In this document: positions 1 to 8,003 of the stretch, piece after piece
Position numbering within the stretch: position 1 is the first letter of the stretch
Layout: each line of letters starts with the position of its first letter
Source: J051 sp040289295
GTDB taxonomy: Bacteria > Armatimonadota > Fimbriimonadia > Fimbriimonadales > ATM1
Reading direction: 5' to 3'
DNA: 64,000 nt
Assembly: GCA_040289295.1 (NCBI GenBank)
Contig: PSLA01000009.1
Coordinates: 1-64,000 of the forward strand
Program-made: the position numbers and the translations under genes
The notes under the pieces: model-generated
The model's database searches: none
What the model was told of the DNA's origin: nothing
The model's input: the letters and a program-made list of their open reading frames with translations, nothing else

Positions 1-96
1 GACTACGTCGGGGTGGTACCCGAACCCTCCGCGGCGGTACTTCTGGCAGGTGGGCTAGGGGCCTTAGCCCTGCGCCGTAAGCGGAGGCACCCGTAA
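1..96 (+). CDS. C-terminal end of a PEP-CTERM sorted exported protein (partial)
   Basis: Only the last 31 residues are in the window; the frame is open from the first base. They show the tripartite sorting tail of PEP-CTERM proteins: VPEPS at fragment residues 6-10, a hydrophobic stretch of about 14 residues rich in Ala, Leu and Gly, and a basic end (RRKRRHP). In this family the tail is recognised by an exosortase-type membrane protease, and the protein is exported and anchored or released. No exosortase is encoded in the window. The TAA stop (94-96) shares its last base with the ATG of the next gene, so the two may be co-translated. The body of the protein cannot be seen. Confidence 0.8.
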   Translation, partial: DYVGVVPEPSAAVLLAGGLGALALRRKRRHP

Positions 97-1561
97 TGCC
101 GTGGCAGCACGTGAGCAACTGGCCGCCGGAGCTCATAGCTATTCATGCGGTTCAGCTTTACAATGGGAAAGTAGTGATGTGGGGCCTCGGCGAACGGGGA
201 AGGGACCGCTTTTGCAAGGCATGGATTCTGGACCTCTTGAGCTGGCAGTTCACGCAAGTTAACTGCACGGTAAACAACGTCTTCTGCGCGGGGCATGCGA
301 TGATGACCGATGGACGCGTTTTGGTCGCTGGCGGGACGGACGCGCAGCAGCGCGACGACGGCGAAGGATGGGGAACGCGCTACGCGACTGTTCTTGTTCC
401 GGACGCGACTCCGGCTGGAGCTCACTGGGAGGAGGTGCGATCTATGGGACCGACCGTTCCGGAGTACGGTAGGTGGTATCCGACGGTGACACTGCTCGCT
501 GACGAAAGGGTTCTGGTCGTGACGGGAACGCAGAAGTATGTTCGCCCGCGCCGAACTTACAACAAGAAAGTCCAGCTCTAGACTCCGGCAGATGACTCCT
601 GGTTCACTGCACCGATTGAGCAGCAGCTTCCGCTCTATTCAGCCATGTTCTTCCTCCCGCTGGGCGGTGTGTTCTATGCGGGGCGAGCGATCGAACCCGA
701 TCCACCGGCGATAAGACCCTTGCGCTGCAGCTAGCGGACTACACTTGGCACGTCGTTACCTCCGGCTTCTCGGATGGCGCCATCGGCGAGCACAACTCCG
801 CCTGCTCGTTCTCCCCAGGAAAGATCCTCCGCTGCGGTGGGAACCTGCCGAACAGCGAGGACGCCAGCGCGCTCGCGGCTGTCATTGACCTCAGCAATTG
901 GCAAGTGGGCCAGCCCGCCGCCTGGCAGAGCATCAAGCCAATGAACTTCCCGCGCCGAGACCATAACCTGGTTATGCTTCCCGGCATGAGAGCGCTCGCC
1001 ATCGGCGGGCAGAAGACAAGCGACTACAGCCAGCCGGTGATGCAGCCCGAGGTGTTCGACCTCAACTTTCTCGGCGGCAGCTGGGCGCTACTCGATGCGC
1101 CGCTCGACCTGTCGTTCCATCCGCGGATGTACCACTCGGTTGCCTTGATCATTCCCTCGGGCCAGATACTCGTCGCGGGAGGTCAGATGACGCAGACGAT
1201 GACCTACGCTTCGGGCGACATCTACACTCCGCCGTGGATCGCCCGCGGCGCGCTCGACCGCCCAGCAATCTCCAGCGCGCCAAGCCAGGTCCATTACAAC
1301 AGTACGTTTCCTGTTTCAGCGACGGTCGCCTCCGGTCGGACGGTGGTTGAGATGTGCCTGATCAGCCTGGCGTGCGTTACTCACGGTTTCGACCAGAACC
1401 AGCGGTACATCCCCCTCGCCTTCTCGCAGTCCGGACTTGGGACGTACGAAGTCGTTGCTCCGCCGAACGCGAATCACGCGCCCCCGGGCTACTTCATGCT
1501 GTTCGTAGCCGACACCACCGGCTCGTACTCGACGGCGCGGATGCTGCATGTGTCGGCGTAG
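96..1561 (+). pseudogene. Galactose oxidase/glyoxal oxidase-like copper-radical oxidase, interrupted
   Basis: Kelch-type propeller followed by the C-terminal Ig-like domain of galactose oxidase-like enzymes, which oxidise alcohols or aldehydes with a Cu/Cys-Tyr radical. Counterparts of all active-site residues can be seen: Cys64 in VFCAGHA, Tyr128 in GRWYPT, the Tyr-His pair in RMYHSVAL (about 1130-1140) and the His in VTHGFDQNQR (about 1380). The frame from ATG 96 hits TAG at 579-581 where the family has the Tyr of a Y-x-P-x-x-D-x-W strand (here TPADDSW follows). It then needs a one-base shift near the GGGG at 680-683 to reach the frame open to 1561. No signal peptide precedes the first blade. 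Either a recent pseudogene or two sequence errors. Confidence 0.8.
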
Positions 1562-1647
1562 GGGCTGAGCACCAGCCGTCCGGCAGGACGGTGAGACTTA
1601 CACCGCCCTCTTGCAGCATGCTCACTCGAGGCGGCCTGCGCTGTAAA

Positions 1648-1677
1648 TTGACTTTTCCGTACAGTTTGAGCCATCAT
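1648..1677 (+). promoter_or_regulatory. Possible sigma70-type promoter of the suf operon
   Basis: TTGACT at 1648-1653 is followed after 18 bases by a poor -10 (CATCAT, 1672-1677). A 6-bp GC hairpin (1576-1591, loop GGCA) lies further upstream, without a T run. No clear Rrf2/IscR operator was recognised, although an Rrf2 regulator ends the operon. No Shine-Dalgarno site is visible before sufB. Confidence 0.3.
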
Positions 1678-1694
1678 AGGCGTAGAAAAAACAG

Positions 1695-3137
1695 ATGAGC
1701 GACACGCAGATACTTGAACAGGCCGCTACCCGTGAGTATAAGTGGGGTTTTACGACCGACATCGAGCAGGAATCGGCGCCTCCTGGGCTGGACGAGGACA
1801 CCATCCGGTTCATCTCCGCGAAGAAGGGGGAGCCGGAGTGGATGCTCGAATGGCGGCTCCGAGCCTATCGTCAGTGGCTCACGATGACTGAGCCGAAGTG
1901 GCCGAACGTGCACTACGCACCTGTGGACTTTCAGGACATCTCGTACTACTCGGCGCCGAAGAAGGGCGGAGGCCCGAAGAGCCTGGACGAGGTTGACCCG
2001 AAGCTGCTGGAGACCTACGAGAAACTTGGCATCCCGTTGGAGGAGCAGAAGCTGCTCGCCGGGGTTGCGGTGGACGCGGTGTTCGACAGCGTGTCGGTGG
2101 CGACGACGTTCAAGGAGGAGTTGCGCAAGGCGGGCGTTATCTTCTGCTCAATGTCGGAAGCGATCCGCGAGCATCCTGAGTTGGTGCGCCAGTACCTGGG
2201 CTCCGTTGTTCCGTATTCCGACAACTTCTATGCTTCGCTGAACAGCGCGGTTTTTAGCGACGGCTCGTTCGTGTTCGTTCCGAAAGGTGTTCGATGCCCG
2301 ATGGAGCTTTCGACGTACTTCCGGATCAACGCAGCGAAGACGGGGCAGTTCGAGCGCACTCTTATCATCGCGGAGGAGGGCGCTTACGTGTCCTATCTCG
2401 AGGGCTGCACCGCCCCGATGCGTGACGAGCACCAACTGCATGCCGCGGTTGTTGAGCTCATTGCGCACAAGGGCGCTACCATCAAGTACTCAACGGTGCA
2501 AAACTGGTATCCGGGCGACGCCGAAGGCAAGGGCGGCGTTTACAACTTCGTCACCAAGCGCGGCAAGTGTCTTGGCGAGAACTCGAAGATCTCTTGGACG
2601 CAGGTCGAGACCGGCTCGGCGGTCACGTGGAAGTATCCAAGCGTCATCTTGCTGGGCGACAACTCGATTGGCGAGTTCTACTCGGTTGCGCTTACTTCCG
2701 GCAGGCAGCAAGCTGACACAGGAACGAAGATGATCCACATCGGCAAGAACACGAGGAGCACGATCGTGTCAAAGGGTATCAGCGCCATGCAAGGGCAGAA
2801 CACCTATCGCGGTTTGGTGAAGATCAATCGTGGGGCGGAGAACGCTCGGAACTACTCGCAGTGCGACTCAATGCTCATCGGCGACAAGTGCGGCGCGCAC
2901 ACCTTTCCATACCTTGAGTGCAAGAACCCGACGGCGATCATCGAGCATGAAGCCTCCACGAGTCGCATCGGCGAGGATCAGTTGTTCTATTGCCAACAGC
3001 GGGGAATTCCGTTCGAAGACGCGGTTTCCATGATCGTGAATGGTTTCTGCAAAGAGGTGTTCCGCGAGCTGCCGATGGAGTTTGCGGTTGAGGCGCAGAA
3101 GTTGCTCGCCGTGAGTCTGGAGGGCAGCGTCGGTTAA
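1695..3137 (+). CDS. sufB: SufB, Fe-S cluster assembly scaffold protein
   Basis: 480 residues, full length for SufB. It is the scaffold subunit of the cytoplasmic SufBC2D complex, on which Fe-S clusters are built from sulfur delivered by SufS/SufU. The N-terminal region and the right-handed beta-helix core are conserved throughout, including the GDKCGAHTFPY segment carrying the Cys that corresponds to E. coli SufB Cys405, and the EHEASTSRI segment near the C-terminus. First gene of a six-gene suf operon, 29 bases before sufC. The ATG was chosen because the protein begins at the usual SufB N-terminus; no Shine-Dalgarno site precedes it. Confidence 0.97.
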   Translation: MSDTQILEQAATREYKWGFTTDIEQESAPPGLDEDTIRFISAKKGEPEWMLEWRLRAYRQWLTMTEPKWPNVHYAPVDFQDISYYSAPKKGGGPKSLDEVDPKLLETYEKLGIPLEEQKLLAGVAVDAVFDSVSVATTFKEELRKAGVIFCSMSEAIREHPELVRQYLGSVVPYSDNFYASLNSAVFSDGSFVFVPKGVRCPMELSTYFRINAAKTGQFERTLIIAEEGAYVSYLEGCTAPMRDEHQLHAAVVELIAHKGATIKYSTVQNWYPGDAEGKGGVYNFVTKRGKCLGENSKISWTQVETGSAVTWKYPSVILLGDNSIGEFYSVALTSGRQQADTGTKMIHIGKNTRSTIVSKGISAMQGQNTYRGLVKINRGAENARNYSQCDSMLIGDKCGAHTFPYLECKNPTAIIEHEASTSRIGEDQLFYCQQRGIPFEDAVSMIVNGFCKEVFRELPMEFAVEAQKLLAVSLEGSVG

Positions 3138-3166
3138 ACGTTGGGACATGGAGATAAAAAACGAAG

Positions 3167-3922
3167 ATGCTAACTATCAAGAATCTACACGCAGGAGTTG
3201 AAGACAACGAGATCTTGCACGGCGTCGACCTCCAGGTGAACGCCGGCGAGGTGCACGCCATCATGGGCCCGAACGGTTCCGGTAAGAGCACGTTCGCGCA
3301 AGTTTTGGCGGGCAAGGACGACTACGAGGTAACGGAGGGTGAAGCGCTCTTGGACGGCGAGGACCTCCTCGAACTGGATCCGGAAGAGAGAGCGGCGAAG
3401 GGCGTTTTTCTCGCGTTCCAGTATCCGGTCCAAATTCCGGGCGTTTCGAACGCATACTTCTTGCGTTCTGCCCTGAACGCAGTTCGCAAGGCGCGCGGTG
3501 AAGCCGAGGTTGACCCGATGCAATTCATGAAGACGCTTCGCGAGAAGGCGGCCGTCGTTGGCATGGACGACGCGATGCTTCAGCGCGGGGTGAACGAAGG
3601 CTTTTCGGGAGGCGAGAAGAAGAGAAACGAAGTGTTTCAGATGATGGTATTGGAACCTCGACTCTGTATTATGGATGAGACGGACTCCGGCCTTGACATT
3701 GATGCGCTAAAGATCGTCGCAAACGGAGTAAACGCGATGCGCAGCCCCGAGCGGGCGTTTGTCATTGTAACTCACTACCAACGTCTCCTCAACTACATCG
3801 TTCCAGACTTCGTGCACGTGATGGTTGGCGGGCGACTCGTGGCGTCCGGTGGGCGTGATCTTGCCTTGGAACTGGAGGAGAAGGGCTACGCCGGATTCGA
3901 GCAGAAGGAGGTTTCGGTTTGA
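3167..3922 (+). CDS. sufC: SufC, Fe-S assembly ATPase
   Basis: 251 residues, an ABC-type ATPase without a membrane domain that powers the SufBCD scaffold. Walker A GPNGSGKST at 34-42, a Q-loop near FQYPVQIPG, the signature FSGGEKKRNE, and Walker B ending in CIMDETDSGLD are all present. The Asp-Glu-Thr-Asp-Ser-Gly-Leu-Asp form is typical of SufC. The stop codon overlaps the TTG start of sufD (TTGA), so translation is probably coupled. Confidence 0.97.
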   Translation: MLTIKNLHAGVEDNEILHGVDLQVNAGEVHAIMGPNGSGKSTFAQVLAGKDDYEVTEGEALLDGEDLLELDPEERAAKGVFLAFQYPVQIPGVSNAYFLRSALNAVRKARGEAEVDPMQFMKTLREKAAVVGMDDAMLQRGVNEGFSGGEKKRNEVFQMMVLEPRLCIMDETDSGLDIDALKIVANGVNAMRSPERAFVIVTHYQRLLNYIVPDFVHVMVGGRLVASGGRDLALELEEKGYAGFEQKEVSV

Positions 3923-5214
3923 GTCTGACCGCTGTGCACGAGGCCCACGGCTTCGACCCGATGCTCGGCGCCGCTCCGGCGTGGGGTGACGCAGACCTGA
4001 AGGCGCTGCGCAAAGCCGCCGCTGAGCGCTTTACCGAGGTCGGTCTTCCTACTCTGAAGGACGAGGAGTGGAAGTACACGAGCGTCCAGCCGATTGCCAA
4101 GCGCTCGTATGTGCTCAGCCATGAGCCGGGCGCGGCGAGGGCGTTGCCTGAGTTACCGGGCGTCGCCGCGCGGGTTGTCGTCGTGGACGGCGTGTTCGTT
4201 CCGGAGCTTTCTTCGCTCTCCTCGCTGCCGCCTGACGTTGAGGTCGTGTCGTTGCGAGAGGCTTGCGAGCGCAATTGGGCGGAGCTTGCGGCGCACCTTG
4301 GTCAGATCGCTGATTGGAGCGCCAACCCGTTCGCCGCGCTGAATACGGCGCACCTGAGCGACGGAGTGGTGCTGAAAGTTGCCGACGGCGTTAGCCTCGA
4401 TGCGCCGGTCTATGTTCTCTTCGTTACGACAACTGGGCGAGTTGCTCACCCGCGATTGCTTTTGATCGCCGGCGAGGGGAGCCGCGTCAACGTGATTGCG
4501 CACGCCTGCGCCGACCTGGACTCGCTGCTGAACCTTGTTGAGGAAGCCTGGGTCGGAGCGCGCGCCTGCATCACGCTGAGTCGGGTTCAGGACGCCGCGG
4601 ACTCAGCCGCTTTGGTCAGCTTGTTCACCGGGCGCGTGCACAGCGAGGCTGGGTGCGAGACGGTTACCATCACGCTTGGAGGTGGACTCGTCCGAAACGA
4701 TTCGGGCCTTGTTCTCGCCGGGGAGAACATCCACGCGACGCTCGACGGTCTGTACATGGGGACTCGCAAACAGCACGTTGACCATCACACTTTTCTCGAT
4801 CACACATTGCCGAACTGCAACAGTTTCGAAACGTACAAGGGCATCCTGGACGGCGAGGCTACGGGCGTGTTTAACGGCAAGATCTTCGTTCGCCAGGGCG
4901 CGCAGAAGACCGATTCGAAGCAGTCGAACATGAACCTCTTGCTTTCACGCGATGCGACGGTCAACTCGAAGCCGCAGCTTGAGATCTTCGCAGACGACGT
5001 GAAGTGCACACACGGCGCGACGATCGGGCAACTGGATACGAGCCAACTCTTTTACCTTCGAACGCGCGGCATCCCGATCGAAAAGGCTCGACAGATTTTG
5101 ACGTTTGCCTTTGCAAACGAGATCGTCGCCAAACTTCCGCATGAGCCGCTGCGCGAGCGGCTTGAGGAGGAGATCTTTGAACGGTTCGCATCAAGCGGAA
5201 CGGACGGGTTGTAG
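3919..5214 (+). CDS. sufD: SufD, Fe-S assembly scaffold partner
   Basis: 431 residues, paralogue of SufB and its partner in the SufBC2D complex. The C-terminal half has the SufB/D beta-helix signature (TDSKQSNMNLLLS, then KCTHGATIGQLD and FYLRTRGIP). The start is TTG at 3919, overlapping the sufC TGA stop; the next in-frame ATG (3961) would remove only a weakly conserved leader. The end of the gene overlaps the sufS start by 38 bases. Confidence 0.94.
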   Translation: MSLTAVHEAHGFDPMLGAAPAWGDADLKALRKAAAERFTEVGLPTLKDEEWKYTSVQPIAKRSYVLSHEPGAARALPELPGVAARVVVVDGVFVPELSSLSSLPPDVEVVSLREACERNWAELAAHLGQIADWSANPFAALNTAHLSDGVVLKVADGVSLDAPVYVLFVTTTGRVAHPRLLLIAGEGSRVNVIAHACADLDSLLNLVEEAWVGARACITLSRVQDAADSAALVSLFTGRVHSEAGCETVTITLGGGLVRNDSGLVLAGENIHATLDGLYMGTRKQHVDHHTFLDHTLPNCNSFETYKGILDGEATGVFNGKIFVRQGAQKTDSKQSNMNLLLSRDATVNSKPQLEIFADDVKCTHGATIGQLDTSQLFYLRTRGIPIEKARQILTFAFANEIVAKLPHEPLRERLEEEIFERFASSGTDGL

Positions 5215-6443
5215 ATACGACGTCGATAAGCTGCGCACTCAGTTTCCGTCGCTCGCGGGCACGGTGCGCGGCAAGCCGCTCATTTACCTGGACAACGGCG
5301 CGACGACGCAGAAGCCGAGGGTGGTCATCGAAGCGATCGAGCGACTGTACGCTGAGGGGTACGGCAACGTCCACCGCGGCCTACACGAGCTGAGCGAGCG
5401 TACGACGGAAGCATACGAGCGCGCGCGGGTTCGCCTCGCTGCGTTTCTGAACGCGCGGGACGCTCGCGAGGTGGTGTTCACGCGCGGGGCGACGGAGGCG
5501 ATCAATCTTGTCGCGCATTCGTTCGTTGCGCCGAGGATACAACCGGGCGATGACGTGCTCCTTACTGAAATGGAGCACCACTCGAACATCGTGCCGTGGC
5601 AACTGCTGTGCGAAGAAAAGATGGCGAAGTTAGTTGTCGCGCCAATAACCGACACGGGAGATCTCGACGTTTCGGCGTTCAAGCGGCTGCTTTCGAACCG
5701 AACTCGCTTCGCAGCCTTCACGCACGTGTCGAACGTTTTGGGGACTGTCAATCCGGTGGGACAACTTGTGCGGCTCTGTCACGACCGAGGCGTGCCAGTG
5801 CTTGTGGACGGCGCTCAAGCTGCACCCAGGTTGCGTGTGGATGTGCAAGAGTTGGACGTCGATTTCTATGTGCTGTCCGGACATAAAATGTATGGTCCAA
5901 CAGGCATAGGTGCCCTGTATGGCAAGCGTGATTTGCTCGCAGAAATGCGACCATACCAGGGTGGTGGCGAGATGATTCTGGAAGTTAAGTGGTCGGGCAC
6001 CACTTTCCAGGAGCCGCCCAGTCGTTTCGAGGCTGGAACCCCTAATATCGAGGGTGCCATCGGCTTGGCGATAGCGGTAGACTTCTTAGAAGAATTAGGG
6101 ATGGACGCCATCGAAAGTCATGAAAGAGCTGTGGTAGCACGTGGCGTGGAACTGCTGAGCGGGATGCCGAGGGTGCGCATTCTTGGCATGCCGCAGGAGC
6201 GTGCGGGTGCGATCTCGTTTAGCATCGAAGGCGTCCATCCGCACGACGCTGCAGCCATCCTCGACGGCGAGGGTGTCGCGGTGCGCGCCGGCCACCATTG
6301 NNNNNNNNNNNNNNNNNNNNNNNNNNNNNNNNNNNNNNNNNNNNNNGGCGACGGTGCGAGCCAGCGTTGGAGTCTACAACACCGAGCGTGAGATGGGCGC
6401 TCTGGCACAAGGGCTTCGCAAGGTGCTGGAGGTCTTCCCCTGA
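5177..6443 (+). CDS. sufS: SufS, cysteine desulfurase (frame disturbed by an assembly gap)
   Basis: PLP-dependent group II cysteine desulfurase that strips sulfur from cysteine and hands it to SufU. Seen: YLDNGATTQKP near the N-terminus, EMEHHSN, the cofactor-binding DGAQAAPR and the Lys motif SGHKMYGPTG. The start chosen is TTG 5177, six bases after AGGAGG (5165-5170) and inside the sufD end. The frame runs into 46 Ns at 6301-6346. The last codon before them is TGN after RAGHH, where the catalytic Cys of the family lies. After the gap the conserved tail (ATVRAS..YNTEREM) continues one frame off to TGA 6441-6443, so the N run has the wrong length. The gene is probably intact in the organism. 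Confidence 0.93.
6301..6346. other. Run of 46 unknown bases inside sufS
   Basis: Ns replace the active-site loop of SufS. Conserved sequence resumes out of frame on the far side. To keep the frame the true length must be a multiple of three, so 46 is not the real length. Confidence 0.99.
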
Positions 6444-6910
6444 TGGATGAGGCTCTCCGCGAACTGTATCAGGAAGTTATCCTCGACCACTATCGGCACC
6501 CAAGGAACTTTGGCAAGCTGGATGATGACGCCCGTTCTGTGTTGGGTAACAACCCGCTGTGCGGAGACCGACTCGAGGTTTATGTGCGCGTGCGAGACGG
6601 GCGAGTAGAAGCCATCGGCTTCGAGGGAACCANNNNNNNNNNNNNNNNNNNNNNNNNNNNNNNNNNNNNNNNNNNNNNNNNNNNNNNNNNNNNNNNNNNN
6701 NNNNNNNNNGAAGAAGCGCTCGCCATCGCGCAGACGTTCCATGATATGGTAACTGCAGGCGCTGTGGGCGAAAGCCTTGGTTCGCTGAGCGTGTTCCAGG
6801 GCGTGCGTGAATACCCTTCTCGGATCAAGTGCGCGACGCTCGGCTGGCACGCGCTCCGGGCCGCGTTGGAGCAATCTCAGCAGGTCGTCACGACGGAGGC
6901 TGACGCATGA
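6443..6910 (+). CDS. sufU: SufU, sulfurtransferase for SufS
   Basis: IscU-like zinc protein that accepts persulfide sulfur from SufS in SufU-type systems. The N-terminus (LYQEVILDHYRHPRN), the first Cys (NPLCGDR) and the last Cys (RIKCATLGW) are visible. The middle Cys region lies in a 77-base N run (6633-6709), across which the frame is kept. ATG 6443 shares a base with the sufS stop (TGATG). Presence of SufU rather than SufA/SufE places the operon with the Bacillota/Terrabacteria type. Confidence 0.93.
   Translation: MDEALRELYQEVILDHYRHPRNFGKLDDDARSVLGNNPLCGDRLEVYVRVRDGRVEAIGFEGTXXXXXXXXXXXXXXXXXXXXXXXXXXEEALAIAQTFHDMVTAGAVGESLGSLSVFQGVREYPSRIKCATLGWHALRAALEQSQQVVTTEADA
6633..6709. other. 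Run of 77 unknown bases inside sufU
   Basis: Ns hide the central part of SufU, including the second of its three conserved cysteines. The reading frame is preserved across the run. Confidence 0.99.
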
Positions 6911-7248
6911 ACGAAGAGCGAGACCCGGTGCAGGAGTTCAAGACGCTACCGCTAAAGAGCGGCATCATCGAGGCGTTACGCGAACTCTATGACCCGGAGA
7001 TCCCGGTCAACATCTATGATTTGGGCCTAATCTACGACATATCTATCGAGGGCGAGGGCGACGTGAAGATCACGATGACGCTTACCGCCCCTGGGTGTCC
7101 GGTCGCGGGCATCCTTCCTGGCCAGGTTGAGCGAGCCGCGCTTTCTGTGGAGGGCGTGAAGAGCGCTACCGTGGACCTCGTTTGGGATCCGCCATGGAAT
7201 CCAGACAGGATGTCGGAAGAGGCGAAGTTGGTGCTAGGATTCTTTTAG
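6907..7248 (+). CDS. sufT: SufT-like DUF59/MIP18 family Fe-S maturation factor
   Basis: 113 residues of the MIP18 (DUF59) family, whose members help mature Fe-S proteins. Conserved: YDPEIPVNIYDLGLIYD, the Cys in TAPGCPV, and VWDPPWNPDRMSE at the end. The ATG overlaps the sufU stop (ATGA), and the gene belongs to the suf operon, as SufT often does in SufU-type operons. No catalytic activity is known for the family. Confidence 0.9.
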   Translation: MNEERDPVQEFKTLPLKSGIIEALRELYDPEIPVNIYDLGLIYDISIEGEGDVKITMTLTAPGCPVAGILPGQVERAALSVEGVKSATVDLVWDPPWNPDRMSEEAKLVLGFF

Positions 7249-7257
7249 ATAGCAGCG

Positions 7258-7716
7258 ATGAAGTTTTCAACTGTTGAGGAATTCGGGCTTCGCTGCCTCG
7301 TGCAGATTGCGCGCGAAGGCGAGGGCGGCGCATTGACGATCCCTGAGATCAGCCAGCGCGAAGGCTTGACCGAAGCGAACGTTGCGAAGGTGTTGAGGTT
7401 GCTGCGGAGAGAGGGGTTCGTCGTAGCGTCTCGTGGCAAGGTGGGTGGCTATGCGTTAACGCGACCCGCCGACAAGCTGTTCGTCGGCGAGGTTGTGGCG
7501 GCGCTCGGGGGCAAACTGTATGACGACGAGTTTTGCGAGCGTCACTCGGGCAGCGCGGAGGTCTGCCGGCACGAGGGGGCTTGCGGTATCCAAGCTTTGT
7601 GGGAAGAGGTGCAAGAGGCGATCGACCGCGTGCTGTACCACAAGACTATTTCCAATCTTGTCGGGGACACGCTGATTCGACCTGAGGCGGTCGTGCGCGG
7701 CGTCCGCCGTCGTTAG
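7258..7716 (+). CDS. Rrf2-family transcriptional regulator, likely Fe-S sensing
   Basis: 152 residues, with a winged-helix N-terminus (QREGLTEANVAKVLRLLRREGFV) and three cysteines near residues 88-104 (C-x9-C-x5-C), the usual place of the [2Fe-2S] ligands in IscR/NsrR-type Rrf2 proteins. As last gene of the suf operon, nine bases after sufT, it is likely its autoregulator, repressing when clusters are sufficient. That role is inferred from position. The Cys spacing differs from IscR, so the exact sensor type is open. Confidence 0.9.
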   Translation: MKFSTVEEFGLRCLVQIAREGEGGALTIPEISQREGLTEANVAKVLRLLRREGFVVASRGKVGGYALTRPADKLFVGEVVAALGGKLYDDEFCERHSGSAEVCRHEGACGIQALWEEVQEAIDRVLYHKTISNLVGDTLIRPEAVVRGVRRR

Positions 7717-7721
7717 CGCGG

Positions 7722-7727
7722 TATACT
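7722..7727 (+). promoter_or_regulatory. -10 box (TATACT) of tRNA-Ala
   Basis: TATACT ends 11 bases before the tRNA 5' end. Equivalent boxes precede the other two tRNAs. No convincing -35. Confidence 0.6.
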
Positions 7728-7738
7728 TCGCCTTCCGC

Positions 7739-7814
7739 GGGGGTATAGCTCAGCTGGTAGAGCGCCTGCTTTGCAAGCAGGAGGCCGTCGGTTCGAGTCC
7801 GACTACCTCCACCA
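7739..7814 (+). tRNA. tRNA-Ala (anticodon TGC), CCA encoded
   Basis: Cloverleaf read directly: acceptor GGGGGTA pairs with TACCTCC with one G-U; D arm AGCTCAGCTGGTAGAGC; anticodon stem CCTGC/GCAGG with TGC at 7772-7774; T arm with GGTTCGAGTCC; discriminator A and genomic CCA at 7812-7814. 76 bases. Confidence 0.98.
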
Positions 7815-8003
7815 CCTTTTGGCGGTTGTGCCCCTTCGAATAGTTCCGTGCTGAACGGACCATGCCGCCGAATCGATACTCATATTTCGCGCGTTTCTCG
7901 ACTCCGCTTAGCGAATTGAGACGGTTCAGCTTGTCCCAGGTGAGACGCCGCGCCGCTATGCCCATAGTTCGTTCCGCCTGTTCGCCCTTGGGGGGTGTGA
8001 ACG

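Noticed and set aside
7750..7965. Minus-strand ORF across tRNA-Ala, with a GLEPTASCLQ-type start
   Set aside because: Antisense of the tRNA; this is a well-known false protein. The same holds for 46163-46351 over tRNA-Ile and 57245-57484 over tRNA-Thr.
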